This document shows, one piece after another, positions 38,801 through 48,883 of a DNA stretch of 64,000 bases. The position numbers were made by a program, and so were the translations under genes. The stretch covers positions 1 through 64,000 of the forward strand of contig JAJFHE010000050.1 of assembly GCA_021775755.1 (NCBI GenBank), written 5' to 3'. Source of the DNA: Hyphomicrobiales bacterium (GTDB taxonomy: Bacteria > Pseudomonadota > Alphaproteobacteria > Rhizobiales > JAJFHB01). Under the pieces are notes generated by a model, which saw only the letters and a list, made by a program, of their open reading frames with translations, had not been told where the DNA came from and searched no databases. How positions within the stretch are numbered: the first letter of the stretch is position 1; the number at the start of each line of letters is the position of its first letter.

Positions 38801-39921
38801 GCCTCTACCAACGCATCGCGCGTTGCTTCCTGGCGTTCGACGCTGAACGGGTCATCTGCCGCAAAGATCACTTCGCGGCCTTCGTCAAAAAAAGGTCTGG
38901 CCCAGGTTGCCGCATCGGCCAGTTTGTGCGCCCGACTACCAAGCCAGATGATCGTCTGCGCGTCATTGGCTTTGTGGAGTTCAGTCAGCAGGTGGAGCAA
39001 GGCCACGCTCTTCCCAGATCCAGAGCGGCCCGAAATCCAGAAAACTTCCAGCAATTCGCGATTGCTTTGGTCTCGATCGGCTAGCCACTTCTCTGCGTCG
39101 TGATGAATCCTCTGATAGATCTTGCGCGATGCAAACCGTCCTGCACGCAGGTCGCTTGTCTTGGGAATCTGCCCTATCAGTACCGCATCTTCATTATCGG
39201 CCTGTTCAATGGTTTCCGGCGGATGATCCGTTTCTCCCCAGATGTGAAAGCGGTGATTGAGCTCTCGCCGCGAATGCCTGAAACCTGCAAGTTCGATTGC
39301 AATTGCCTCGCAGCTCTTACGCAATCCTGCCGGCGTTGGATCAAGCAGCAATTCTCCAAGCCAGGCCCTGATTTTCCCGAACGGATCGGAAACGATAAAG
39401 TCGGTAATTAGCCTCCTCGCTAGACGCAGCTCCGGTTCCGGCTCAACGCTGGCTTCGACCTTTGTCTTAAATGCCTCCAACTGGGCAGCGTCATGATCGT
39501 CGCTTGGACGCCATCTTTCGATTGCCGCCGATACGTCCGTTAGTTCAGACTGACGGGCAAGGATGCGGTAACGAAGCTGGGTGACAATGTCAGGCGTCTC
39601 TGCCAATGCTTTTGCATTGATCGCCCAAAGCTCGCGCAGCGCCGAGGACACGGCGGAAGAGCTCATGGTGGATTTCACTTGCGTGGCAATGATGCAGTGG
39701 TCGTCAACCGTTGTCAGGTCGGAAAGCGTTTCCAGAAACACCTTGGTGGGAGCAGTATCATGCGCCGATTTCTCCACCAGCGCGTCGAGCGAGACGAGAA
39801 ACTGATAGAGAAAACCGGAAAGCGCAATCGTGCCACCCCGACCCGAAGGGGTATCAAGCCAGCTTTCACAAAGTCTCTTGAAGTCGCCCCAGTTCTCCAA
39901 CTTTGCCTCACCCCGCCACAT
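35857..39921 (-). CDS. Large STAND-like P-loop NTPase with Cap4-like nuclease region and Trp-rich repeats
   Basis: 1354 residues. (1) Residues 25-100 resemble Cap4/DUF4297 nucleases: GFLYQFLVSLD, then Glu64 and Asp68 (VFLETLSDL) and Gln81-Val-Lys83 (ATQVKST), the PD-(D/E)xK order E..D..QxK. (2) Residues 290-560: NTPase with Walker A GRSGSGKS (298-305), a Walker-B-like VIFAADD (351-357) and a winged-helix end motif YRIAHPHIANAIY (542-554). (3) Residues 818-1320: about 14 units of W-x2-(I/V)-W-x3-(W), spaced about 35 residues, each with a second WL motif. The architecture is that of Avs-like/NLR-like defence sensors, with effector first, STAND core, then repeat sensor; function is inference. 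The gene stands alone, has an AT-rich promoter and no clear SD, and sits beside an IS5 remnant, which suggests acquisition. Confidence 0.75.
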   Translation of the reverse strand: MWRGEAKLENWGDFKRLCESWLDTPSGRGGTIALSGFLYQFLVSLDALVEKSAHDTAPTKVFLETLSDLTTVDDHCIIATQVKSTMSSSAVSSALRELWAINAKALAETPDIVTQLRYRILARQSELTDVSAAIERWRPSDDHDAAQLEAFKTKVEASVEPEPELRLARRLITDFIVSDPFGKIRAWLGELLLDPTPAGLRKSCEAIAIELAGFRHSRRELNHRFHIWGETDHPPETIEQADNEDAVLIGQIPKTSDLRAGRFASRKIYQRIHHDAEKWLADRDQSNRELLEVFWISGRSGSGKSVALLHLLTELHKANDAQTIIWLGSRAHKLADAATWARPFFDEGREVIFAADDPFSVERQEATRDALVEAEAELSDIFPSDSEAPRPSFFFCGPTEQLRTFQERLSSQVRVKGWPLAIESREDIEELRIWYRRRTGRQDLAVGDDADVLLVQLFFEWATGTPIGEFARNFRTRLMGLMPDGRLFDLVAAILALNRIYALYPSGAVNAAMDADPALGGAFDQLHETEKHFVFEEDGSGYRIAHPHIANAIYISWFGEERDWRYRKSHLQQGVTAALEHGEGLSEKFAPLWAIANLSRSRNMDDDAETRDLGQRFQSIERALQEILPELYTSKFADSALPLSDLPVWANLNAKLKLNLTPLPLDLIADAVSVAHGHATGLRLSCHTLINAFPDFERGLTVVQGLLLRMPVWIEWHPVAANYLYKGRLADIHGEVCNQVCGDAERSRPIVVAILSSDVAEEDGLRKSVTHLWIDQTEDKRRNTTRIVQSALKRWPQDPKLLAAAWRIIDEFPDLQSWSYAWEALDRAKANPARLETTGRDWLKDQSIHRGGWDRIWEHLWDRAGGDDEYLRESALGMLLDPDIQISWTHIWSKLWQSGEKRNERLRVAAAQWLEHISFDHGSWTYIWEAASADPGTVRQRLLDLGMEWLRKKPTHPTWTYIWIKSWEANSADPELRGIVHSWLKEQGEHRWWSFVWEKLFEANSADPELPGIVHSWLKEQGEHPSWSFVWGKLFEANSADPELRGIVHSWLKEQGEHPSWRFVWLDCKTAQGSEPEEQRLQIGRSWIQAADSGNAGWGFVWRGLWFALSAKADRNWLATIGMTYLNGEAVPPSSWPPVWRTIWNAGIGDTATLVRQANRLLVEKTPVQTDDIKKCLSGGRSPPGPLALTAAYQDYQWKDGWLARWQEEGSNKDALASEALNWLEQLDWQQGGWHSVWQELWQNRTAVQVDQAALRAVACDWLGRVAPEHPRWSKVWLAVWPAGESRDDQKRLGNAAGAWLSGAGRRLDWPKVWLALWEFEALRERLWQIAEKPERTGDISDEDRAVIEAKLGL
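36727..37014 (-). repeat. Three near-identical tandem 102-bp coding repeats
   Basis: Inside the large NTPase gene, residues 970-1003, 1004-1037 and 1038-1065 are almost the same 34-residue unit (NSADPELRGIVHSWLKEQGE, then H-x-x-W-x-FVW-x-KLFEA). DNA copies differ at only a few bases, while the other repeat units of the protein are strongly diverged. This indicates recent expansion by unequal recombination or slippage. Confidence 0.9.
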
Positions 39922-40297
39922 TAAGCTTAAAAATTATGATTTGAGAAGAGTTATCAAATAGCAATCATTATGACGTGCAAATCCCTGATTGTAACCCGTC
40001 AAAGGTCGAGCAGTTCAAGTACCACTCTTTCGTGAAAAAATGCGCGGCGAACGCAATTTGCGAAGCCAAAATGTCTGAGATGGCAGCTTTCCGGTTCTCT
40101 CATCCCAGCACCGGACAGTCCGGAAGCGGCCCCATTTCGGCCATTCATTCAAAGTGCAGCGAAAGTCGGCTCACCGCCCAACATTCCCGTTCAAGGTTCC
40201 AGAATGAATGTCTCAAACATCCGTATACTTACGGTTTGTCACCTTTTCGCTTCCAGCATGTCTAAAGCACTATTCAAGCAGTCAGGAGGCCCTGCCT
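39922..40297. other. Non-coding border region upstream of the NTPase gene
   Basis: 376 nt with no credible gene. The first 60 nt are AT-rich, with two CATAAT hexamers on the minus strand, a likely promoter for the NTPase gene. The rest (about 40060-40250) looks like decayed sequence with many short near-repeats of GCAGCGAAAGTCGGC type and no reading frame I recognise. It leads into the IS5 remnant. Confidence 0.4.
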
Positions 40298-40633
40298 ATG
40301 TCAGATCACAGTTGGCCAAGCGAATCTCAGCTTGAAATCTTCCAGTAATGCAGAATGCCAGAGTGCTGATCCGCGATAGAGGCTATAACTGCGATGAATT
40401 TCGAGATGCGCTGAGAGTGCGCGAGATCGAAGCCTGCATTCCACCACGATCAAACCGTAGTACGCCAAGACAGAACTCCAAGACCTTCATACAAGCGGCG
40501 TTACAAGAGTGAGAAAATGTTTGCGTAGTTGAAGGACCGGCCGCGGATCGCAACCAGATATGAACGCTGCGCCCATACATTCATGTCGGCAATCCGCATC
40601 GACGTGATCGCCATTTTCTGGATCAAACATTGA
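40298..40633 (+). mobile_element. Degenerate IS5-family insertion sequence (transposase remnant)
   Basis: Three broken pieces of one transposase on the plus strand. 40298-40348: ATG with GGAGG upstream, MSDHSWPSESQLEIFQ then stop, like the N-terminus of IS5-family transposases (MSDxxWLT..Q). 40363-40512: VLIRDRGYNCDEFRDAL, then REIEACIPPRSNRS, the DRGYD and CIPxRxxR motifs of the catalytic domain. 40490-40633, in another frame: YKRRYKSEKMFA, a TAG stop at 40526-40528, then LKDRPRIATRYERCAHTFMS and a tail ending IFWIKH, the classic C-terminus with the YKxRxxxExxF catalytic Glu region. A large internal part is deleted and at least one frameshift is present. Terminal inverted repeats were not found. 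It abuts the 3' end of rimO. Confidence 0.85.
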
Positions 40634-40642
40634 ACCCTGAGC

Positions 40643-41959
40643 CTAAACCGGGCGGGCGATCAGATCGTAGTCTTCCGCGCCCAGAACTTCGGCGCGAACG
40701 ATGCTGCCCGGTTCGAGGTCGGCGCAATCGGGCAGGAACACATTGCCATCGATTTCCGGCGCATCCCATACGGACCGGCCGACCGCTTCATCGACATCTA
40801 TGGCGTCGATGATCACGTCGATTTCGCGTCCGACCTTGTGCTGCATGATTTCAGTGGAGATTGTGGATTGAACCTGCATGAAGCGGTGCCAGCGCTCCTG
40901 CTTGACGTCGTCGGGGATGTGGCCGGCAATGGCGTTTGCCGGGGCGCCGTCAACGGGCTCGTACTGAAAGCATCCGATGCGTTCGAGCCGTGCCTCCTTC
41001 AGCCAATCGAGGAGGAATTCGAACTCTTCATCGGTTTCGCCGGGAAAGCCGACAATAAAGGTCGAGCGCACGGCAATATCCGGGCAGATATCGCGCCACG
41101 CGGAGAGGCGGTCGAGCATCTTCACCTGATTGGCGGGCCGGCGCATTTCCTTGAGCACGCGCGGGCTTGCGTGCTGCAGGGGAATGTCGAGATAGGGTAG
41201 GATCTTGCCTTCCGCCATGAGCGGGATGACATGGTCGACATGTGGGTAGGGATAGACGTAGTGCAGCCTGACCCAGACGCCGAGGCTGCCGAGTTCTTCG
41301 GCGAGATCCTTGAACCGTGCCGCAACGTCACGGCCACGCCAGGTGCTTGTCTCGTATTTCAGGTCTACGCCGTAAGCGCTCGTATCCTGCGAGATGACAA
41401 GCAATTCGCGCACTCCGGCTGCGACAAGGCGCTCCGCTTCGCTCAGAACGCTTGCGGCGGGACGGCTTGCGAGATCGCCGCGAAGCTGGGGAATAATGCA
41501 GAAACTGCAGCGGTTGCTGCAACCTTCCGAGATCTTCAGATAGGCATAGTGTCTGGGGGTGAGGCGCAGGCCCTCCGGCGGGACGAGGTCGGTGAAGGGG
41601 TCGTGTACCGGCGGCACAGCGTCGTGTACGGCTTCGACGACCGCCTCATACTGGTGCGGACCGGTGATGGCGAGAACCTTGGGATGCGCGTTCTTGATCG
41701 CGGCTTCGTCGTGGCCCATGCAGCCGGTCACGATAACGCGGCCGTTTTCGCGCACGGCTTCGCCGATGGCCTCGAGAGATTCGGTGCGTGCGCTGTCGAG
41801 AAACCCGCAGGTGTTGACGATGACAACGTCGGCACCGTCATAGTCGGGCGCGAACTGATAGCCCTCCGAGCGCAGTTGGCTCAGAATGCGTTCAGAATCG
41901 ACCAGCGCCTTGGGACAGCCAAGGCTTACGAGCCCGACGGTTGGTGCGCGTTTGGGCAT
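40643..41959 (-). CDS. rimO: Ribosomal protein S12 methylthiotransferase RimO
   Basis: 438 residues from ATG 41959 ([20 protein letters not shown]). The frame continues 59 codons upstream without conservation. UPF0004 cluster cysteines Cys15, Cys51 and Cys80; radical-SAM motif Cys147-x3-Cys151-x2-Cys154 (GCSNRCSFC); C-terminal TRAM domain. It methylthiolates Asp88 of ribosomal protein S12 using S-adenosylmethionine and two 4Fe-4S clusters. Divergent from pccA. Confidence 0.95.
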   Translation of the reverse strand: MPKRAPTVGLVSLGCPKALVDSERILSQLRSEGYQFAPDYDGADVVIVNTCGFLDSARTESLEAIGEAVRENGRVIVTGCMGHDEAAIKNAHPKVLAITGPHQYEAVVEAVHDAVPPVHDPFTDLVPPEGLRLTPRHYAYLKISEGCSNRCSFCIIPQLRGDLASRPAASVLSEAERLVAAGVRELLVISQDTSAYGVDLKYETSTWRGRDVAARFKDLAEELGSLGVWVRLHYVYPYPHVDHVIPLMAEGKILPYLDIPLQHASPRVLKEMRRPANQVKMLDRLSAWRDICPDIAVRSTFIVGFPGETDEEFEFLLDWLKEARLERIGCFQYEPVDGAPANAIAGHIPDDVKQERWHRFMQVQSTISTEIMQHKVGREIDVIIDAIDVDEAVGRSVWDAPEIDGNVFLPDCADLEPGSIVRAEVLGAEDYDLIARPV

Positions 41960-42184
41960 GTTGTCATCCAGATGAGGCGTTGAATGCGTGCTGTGTAGCC
42001 GATCGGGCTTCATTCGCCAACGCAAATCGCTGCATATCGCCTGGGCTGCGCGTCTGGCAATATCGAACAAACGATGAGAAAATTCGGTTAAGAGTGCGCC
42101 GAAGTGCTCATTGACATTTTTCCGGCAGCCCAGCAAACCCTAGGGTTCATTGGGCTGTACAGTGCGGGCGGGGTTGAGAGTTGT

Positions 42185-44206
<2,022 letters not shown>

Positions 44207-44225
44207 CTGCCCGTGGTGGCCCGCT

Positions 44226-44510
44226 ATGACCGGCGACGACTTCAAAACCATTCATGTTGTGATTGAAGGCCGGGTGCAGGGCGTGTGGTTTCGCGGCTGG
44301 ACACGGCAACAGGCGCTTGCGCTTGGCCTTGGCGGATGGGTTGCCAACCGGCGTGACGGTTCGGTTGAGGCGGAGTTCGAAGGGCCGGCTGTTGCGGTCG
44401 ACGATATGATTACCCAGTGCCGGCAAGGACCTCCCCATGCATCCGTCATCTCGGTAGAATCCACGGACGTGCCACGGCGCAATTTCCAAAGTTTTGAAGT
44501 TCGGCGATAG
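44226..44510 (+). CDS. acyP: Acylphosphatase
   Basis: 94 residues, normal size. The motif VIEGRVQGVWFRGWTRQQA contains the catalytic Arg and GGWVANRRDGSVEAEFEG the catalytic Asn. It hydrolyses acyl phosphates in the cytoplasm. It follows pccA by 19 nt, probably in the same operon. Confidence 0.95.
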   Translation: MTGDDFKTIHVVIEGRVQGVWFRGWTRQQALALGLGGWVANRRDGSVEAEFEGPAVAVDDMITQCRQGPPHASVISVESTDVPRRNFQSFEVRR

Positions 44511-44622
44511 AGCGTTTCCGGTTTGGGCGGTACTGTTGATGGATGGCGGAATTGCGCATTCAATTTGAAGTGCCAACGGCTTGCGCTATCATCCGGCTAC
44601 ACGAACATTCCAGGGGCGCATC

Positions 44623-45594
44623 ATGGCAAAACTTACATTCGACATCGACGTTCCAAAAAAGCCGCAGAAATTCCGCGCGAGATGGCATGCGGACGTCAAG
44701 GAAACCAAGGAGCGCTTCGTGATTGCCGAGACGGTGGGCTATACCGACGCGGACGGAAAGCACCGCGGGCTCTATCAGGACCGGGTGAAGAAGAAAATTC
44801 CGCAACTCCGTTATGACAGGGCGACGGCGGAGAAAAGTCTTGGCCTGTGGGCGCATTTCATCTGGCCGTCGGTGACGGCGGAAAGCGGGAACGGCCACCA
44901 TCTCATCGTTAACACCTATGATCGCGCCCGGTTCACGTTCGGGTTCTACCAGCTTGCGGCGCATACGCCCGATGACAACCTGATCAAGCTGTTCCAGCGT
45001 CTCGTGGCGTTGCCGACCGCGGTGGATTATTTCCCCGATCTTTTGCTTTCAAATAAGCGCCTTCACCGCAAGGATGGCTCCAGCACATACTCGCTTGAGA
45101 AAGTCACCAAGGTGCACCGCCCGAACGGGAAGAAGGAAGATCAACTGGTCACCTTCATGACGTATCTCAATCCGGATACGCAAAAAGCCAACGCGCGCGA
45201 AGCCCTCAACGCGGCAAAGCTGATGCACTGGCTCGTGAACGATCCGGACGCCGAAACTGCTTCGGTCGAGGTGGCGTTCGAGATAATGCACGGCAAGATC
45301 AAGAGCTATGCATCGGCATACGGTCTGGCGGGCAAGGACCCGCGGCTGGCGATCTGGGTTTCCGACATCCGCCATCAGGGGCGTGGGGGTAGCACGAAAA
45401 TCAAGGCGGCTCTGGCCAAGCCTACCGTGGAGAAACAGCTTAAAGCGTTGTCGAAAATCGACAAATACACGACCAAGTATCCCAAAGGGCAGTACAGGGC
45501 ACGGCGCAAGGCGGTTCAGAAGTCGATTGACATTCTTACCGGCGAAAAGCGTTTCGATGGTGTTGTGCTGGGTGATGGCAAGCTGCCCCTGTGA
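44623..45594 (+). CDS. Conserved hypothetical protein, possible glycoside-hydrolase-like fold
   Basis: 323 residues from ATG 44623; the frame opens 14 codons earlier. No signal peptide or membrane helix. The segment ESGNGHHLIVNTYDRARFTF followed by GFYQLAAHTPDDNLI and LPTAVDYFPDL looks like the Glu-containing start of lysozyme or chitosanase-like domains, but the similarity is impressionistic. The basic C-terminus (YRARRKAVQKSIDILTG) is predicted helical. It lies alone between acylphosphatase and an exonuclease-phosphatase gene. I cannot name it with confidence. Confidence 0.6.
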   Translation: MAKLTFDIDVPKKPQKFRARWHADVKETKERFVIAETVGYTDADGKHRGLYQDRVKKKIPQLRYDRATAEKSLGLWAHFIWPSVTAESGNGHHLIVNTYDRARFTFGFYQLAAHTPDDNLIKLFQRLVALPTAVDYFPDLLLSNKRLHRKDGSSTYSLEKVTKVHRPNGKKEDQLVTFMTYLNPDTQKANAREALNAAKLMHWLVNDPDAETASVEVAFEIMHGKIKSYASAYGLAGKDPRLAIWVSDIRHQGRGGSTKIKAALAKPTVEKQLKALSKIDKYTTKYPKGQYRARRKAVQKSIDILTGEKRFDGVVLGDGKLPL

Positions 45595-45710
45595 TGCCTG
45601 CGACATGACAGCGGTCTACCGTCTCTGCTGACGTTTCCTGTCATGAGCTGCCGGGCGATCAAGCGAGGACCGTGCTAGCATTTCCCCTATCGGGGCAAAG
45701 AGTATCGGCG

Positions 45711-46442
45711 ATGCGTCTTGTCACCTGGAACTGCAGCATGGCGTTGCACCGCAAGATCGATGCGCTGCTGGCGCTCAAGCCCGACGTGGCGATTGTGTGC
45801 GAGTGCGCCAGCCCAGAGATACTTGCGGACCGGGGCAGCGTTTCGTGGATGGAGGCGGAGCCCGTGTGGATGGGCCGCAACCCGAACAAGGGGCTGGGGG
45901 TGTTCTCATTCAACGGCTATTCGGCGCGGCTTAATGACGACTTTCATCCAACTCTGCGCTATGTGGCGCCGGTGCGCATTGATGGGCCCGCGCGGTTCAA
46001 TCTGCTTGCTGTCTGGGCACAGAACGCCAGCGGCGGCGTAACCCGAAAGCATCAAAGCGGCCCGCTGCGGCGCGCCCTGACAAAATACAAGGCGTTCCTC
46101 GAGGACGCGCCAACCGTCATTGCGGGCGATCTCAACAGCAATGCAATCTGGGACAAGCCCGGCTGGCGCATCAATCACATGACCAAGGTTTCGATCCTTG
46201 AAGAACGCGGCCTGCACAGCGCCTATCATCGGATCAGGGGTGAACGGCATGGCGAGGAAACGGTGCCGACGCACTACTGGCGCGACCGCCGGAAGGACGG
46301 CCCGACTTATCACCTCGACTATGTGTTCATGCCCGAGGCGTGGTTCGAGGTGGTTTCAGGCTTCAGTGTCGGCTCGTTCGAGGACTGGTGCGGCTCAGGC
46401 CTTAGCGATCACGTGCCGCTTGTGCTTGATGTCGAGCTGTGA
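45711..46442 (+). CDS. Endonuclease/exonuclease/phosphatase family protein
   Basis: 243 residues from ATG 45711 (MRLVTWNCSMALHRK). EEP-fold motifs: WNC at the start, ECASPE with a metal-binding Glu, IAGDLNSNAIWD with the DxN pair, and LSDHVPLVLDVEL with the catalytic His-Asp at the end. It is a metal-dependent phosphodiesterase or phosphatase whose substrate is unknown. No signal peptide. Confidence 0.85.
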   Translation: MRLVTWNCSMALHRKIDALLALKPDVAIVCECASPEILADRGSVSWMEAEPVWMGRNPNKGLGVFSFNGYSARLNDDFHPTLRYVAPVRIDGPARFNLLAVWAQNASGGVTRKHQSGPLRRALTKYKAFLEDAPTVIAGDLNSNAIWDKPGWRINHMTKVSILEERGLHSAYHRIRGERHGEETVPTHYWRDRRKDGPTYHLDYVFMPEAWFEVVSGFSVGSFEDWCGSGLSDHVPLVLDVEL

Positions 46443-46488
46443 TGTCTGATGGGCCGGTAGTCCTTGCGCCTTTCGGGAACCGGCCGCC

Positions 46489-46887
46489 ATGACCAGTCAA
46501 CCAGAGCATCTGAACCTTCCAGATATCGTCGACGCGCCGAGAGCGCCTTACTCAAGCATCGTGCTCGATGGCCACTACGCTCACTTCGCCGGCGTTGTTG
46601 CGGCGGACTTCGCCGAGGGACGGGCGGTGCTCGGCGATGTCGCCGCGGAAACCGACGCGGTGATGACGGTCATCAAACGGCTGCTGGGTGAAATCGGCCT
46701 GGAGATGGGTCATGTCGTGCGTTGCGATGTTCACCTCGTCGACTTTACCGACATGGATGCGATGAATGCGGCTTATCGCACCTTTTTCGATGATGGCCGC
46801 TGCCCGGCGCGCACGTGCACGCAATCCGGTGCGCTTTATGGCGGCGCCAGGGTCGAGATTACCTGTACGGCATTTATGAGTTCATGA
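46489..46887 (+). CDS. RidA family protein
   Basis: 132 residues with the YjgF/YER057c/UK114 pattern: APYSSIVLDGHYAHFAG, VIKRLLGEIGLEMGHVVRCD, and the C-terminal RTCTQSGALYGGARVEITC. RidA-type proteins deaminate reactive enamines or imines, but the conserved Arg-Cys-x pair that marks true RidA is only partly matched (ARTCTQS), so another subfamily is possible. It is convergent with the methyltransferase gene. Confidence 0.85.
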   Translation: MTSQPEHLNLPDIVDAPRAPYSSIVLDGHYAHFAGVVAADFAEGRAVLGDVAAETDAVMTVIKRLLGEIGLEMGHVVRCDVHLVDFTDMDAMNAAYRTFFDDGRCPARTCTQSGALYGGARVEITCTAFMSS

Positions 46888-46888
46888 C

Positions 46889-47473
46889 CTAAGGCGTAAC
46901 GCCGGAGCGGCGGTAGCGGTAAACGCCATTCTTTTTGATCTGGTCGGTGAACAGGCCGGAACGAAGGATCGCCGACGGCACGCCGAAGGTGACGGGGAAA
47001 AGCCAGACTGCAAGCGTGCCCTGCGGCCTCAGAACCCGGTGCATTTCGGGCAGGAGCCGGTCGAGCGGCAAAGTCGGGTAGGGAACGACGCCGAACAGCA
47101 AAGCCGCATCGACACTTGCATCGTCGAGCCTCGTGTTCAGCGCGTCGCGTCTGATCACCTCCACGTTGGCGAGGCCGGCTTCGCGGAGCTTCTCCTTCAC
47201 CCTGTCGACGAAGCCCGACATGGGATCCATGGCGATGAGATGCCCCGTCTCGCCGATCATGCGAGCTGTCGGCAGCGTAAAGAACCCCGTTCCGCAGCCC
47301 ACTTCGAGAACCGTGTCTCCGGGCCTCAGTCCGGCACCTGCGAGTGTCTTTCGCGGATCAAAGAGCCAGTTCCGCAGGCGGCTTTCCATAGTCATGCCGC
47401 TCAGCTTGAAGATCAGGTTCGCGATCCGCGAGTTGCCCAGTTTTTCCGTGTCCAACTTCATTCCCGGTTCCAT
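46889..47473 (-). CDS. Class I SAM-dependent methyltransferase
   Basis: 194 residues from ATG 47473 (MEPGMKLDTEKL); ATG 47461 is equally possible. The frame continues to 47581 but would overlap lipB. Rossmann motif I is VLEVGCGTGFFTLPTAR, with LIAMDPMSGFVDR as motif II. The GMTMESRLRNWLFDPRKTL start occurs in phosphatidylethanolamine N-methyltransferase-like and UbiE-like proteins. Substrate is not assigned. It lies downstream of lipB on the same strand. Confidence 0.85.
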   Translation of the reverse strand: MEPGMKLDTEKLGNSRIANLIFKLSGMTMESRLRNWLFDPRKTLAGAGLRPGDTVLEVGCGTGFFTLPTARMIGETGHLIAMDPMSGFVDRVKEKLREAGLANVEVIRRDALNTRLDDASVDAALLFGVVPYPTLPLDRLLPEMHRVLRPQGTLAVWLFPVTFGVPSAILRSGLFTDQIKKNGVYRYRRSGVTP

Positions 47474-47528
47474 GCCGCCGGTGTCGGGTGTTTCGCCGCG
47501 CAGGCCCGGTGAAGGCGGCGCGACAAAC

Positions 47529-48233
47529 TCAGTGCGCCTGCACCGGTCCGAACACATCCTCGAAGGCGCTCTTGAGCGCAATATCCAGGTCGGCCATCGT
47601 CACCGGCGCGCCGAGATCGACGAGGCTCGTGACACCATGTTCCGAAACGCCGCAAGGCACGATGCCCGAGAAGTGCTCAAGATTCGGCTCAAGGTTGATG
47701 CTCAGCCCGTGAAATGTCACCCAGCGGCGCAGGCGGATGCCAAGGGCGGCAATCTTGTCTTCGCGCGACGCTCCAAGCTCGGGGCGGCGCACCCAGACAC
47801 CGACCCGGTCTTCGCGGATTTCGCCCGTTACATTGAACGCATCGAGTGTGTCGATGATCAGGCGCTCAAGCCCCGCCACGAAGAGGCGCACGTCCTGGCC
47901 GCGCTGGCGCAGATTGAGCATTACATAGGCGATGCGCTGCCCCGGCCCGTGATAGGTGTACTGGCCGCCGCGTCCGGTCGCGTGCACGGGAAAGCGGCCA
48001 GGCTCCAGGAGGTCCGCCGCATCGGCGCTGGTGCCGGCGGTGTAGAGCGGCGGATGCTCCAGCAGCCAGACGAGTTCGCGGGCACTCCCTTGCGCGATGG
48101 CTTCGGCGCGGTGCTCCATCTCTGCAACGGCGTGAACGTATTCCACGGGCGCTTCGGAAATGCGCCATTCGACCGGCGCCGGCGCGTGCAGTGCCTGCAG
48201 GCCGTTAAGCAATTGTTCACGAAGTTTAACCAT
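47529..48233 (-). CDS. lipB: Octanoyl-[ACP]:protein N-octanoyltransferase
   Basis: 234 residues. Octanoate transfer from acyl-carrier protein to lipoyl domains, the first step of lipoate synthesis. Motifs [20 protein letters not shown], with the YHGPGQ signature, and [26 protein letters not shown], which contains the catalytic Cys and the upstream Lys-type region. Ends 55 nt before the methyltransferase start. Confidence 0.95.
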   Translation of the reverse strand: MVKLREQLLNGLQALHAPAPVEWRISEAPVEYVHAVAEMEHRAEAIAQGSARELVWLLEHPPLYTAGTSADAADLLEPGRFPVHATGRGGQYTYHGPGQRIAYVMLNLRQRGQDVRLFVAGLERLIIDTLDAFNVTGEIREDRVGVWVRRPELGASREDKIAALGIRLRRWVTFHGLSINLEPNLEHFSGIVPCGVSEHGVTSLVDLGAPVTMADLDIALKSAFEDVFGPVQAH

Positions 48234-48333
48234 GCGGTAACTAATCCCGTGTGAGGCTCACTTGCAGCGATTCAAACCGCTGGCAGCGCCGATGCAGTCC
48301 GCATCAAAGCTTTAACGCATTAGGGGAGCGTTC

Positions 48334-48585
48334 GTGAATAGCGTCGAAAATGTTTCCGTAGAACTCGTGGTCGTCCTGGGCCGCGCGCAGATGCCGATCC
48401 ATCAGCTTTTGAAGATGGGCCGCGGTGCCGTGATCGAGCTTGAGACCGATGACAACGAAGAAGTCCAGCTGATCGCCAACAATGTGCCGGTCGCCAAAGG
48501 GCAGGTGGTGATGTCGGGCGAGAAGATCGCCATCAACATCACGCGCAAACTGTCGCGCGCGGAGGTGACGGCGGCGACGCAGTAG
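48334..48585 (+). CDS. FliN-like SpoA-domain protein
   Basis: 83 residues from GTG 48334. It is almost only a SpoA/FliN domain: VSVELVVVLGRAQMPIHQLL, KMGRGAVIELETDDNEEVQL and the VPVAKGQVVMSGEKIAINIT end. FliN is part of the flagellar C-ring. This copy is shorter than most FliN (about 100-140 residues) and no other flagellar gene is in the window. Such small FliN proteins occur apart from flagellar operons in some alphaproteobacteria. It lies between lipB and tRNA-Leu. Confidence 0.8.
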   Translation: MNSVENVSVELVVVLGRAQMPIHQLLKMGRGAVIELETDDNEEVQLIANNVPVAKGQVVMSGEKIAINITRKLSRAEVTAATQ

Positions 48586-48682
48586 CCGCGCAACCCAGCA
48601 GATTTATTGTTTTCATGGCGTGCCGCTCAGGCCTTGTTCTTGGGCGCGCGATTTGTTACATGCACATCCACATCACGGCAGT

Positions 48683-48769
48683 GCGGTCGTGGCGGAATTG
48701 GTAGACGCGCAGCGTTGAGGTCGCTGTGGGGTAACACCCGTGGAAGTTCGAGTCTTCTCGACCGCACCA
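48683..48769 (+). tRNA. tRNA-Leu (anticodon GAG)
   Basis: 87 nt including an encoded CCA. Acceptor stem GCGGTCG/CGACCGC, D-arm with GGCGGAATTGGTAGACGC, anticodon stem CAGCG/CGCTG around the loop TTGAGGT (anticodon GAG, reading CUC/CUU), a long variable arm with TGGGGTAACACCC, T-loop TTCGAGT, discriminator A. The long variable arm is a class II tRNA feature. Confidence 0.96.
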
Positions 48770-48883
48770 TTTGTAAACACATGCAGAGAGTTTCGGTGGA
48801 GCAGGGCGATAGCCCAGGGGCTCTGGCGGCTTCAGTCGGCTGTGGTTTGCGCCGGTCCAAGAGCGCTGCCGCGTCCTCAAACT

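Noticed and set aside
40383-40580. 65-codon minus-strand frame in the IS5 remnant
   Set aside because: It is the antisense of the transposase fragment, which gives good matches on the plus strand.
48627-48860. Reading frames of 74-77 codons on the minus strand over tRNA-Leu
   Set aside because: They are the well-known artefact frames of tRNA-Leu; the tRNA folds completely and explains the sequence.
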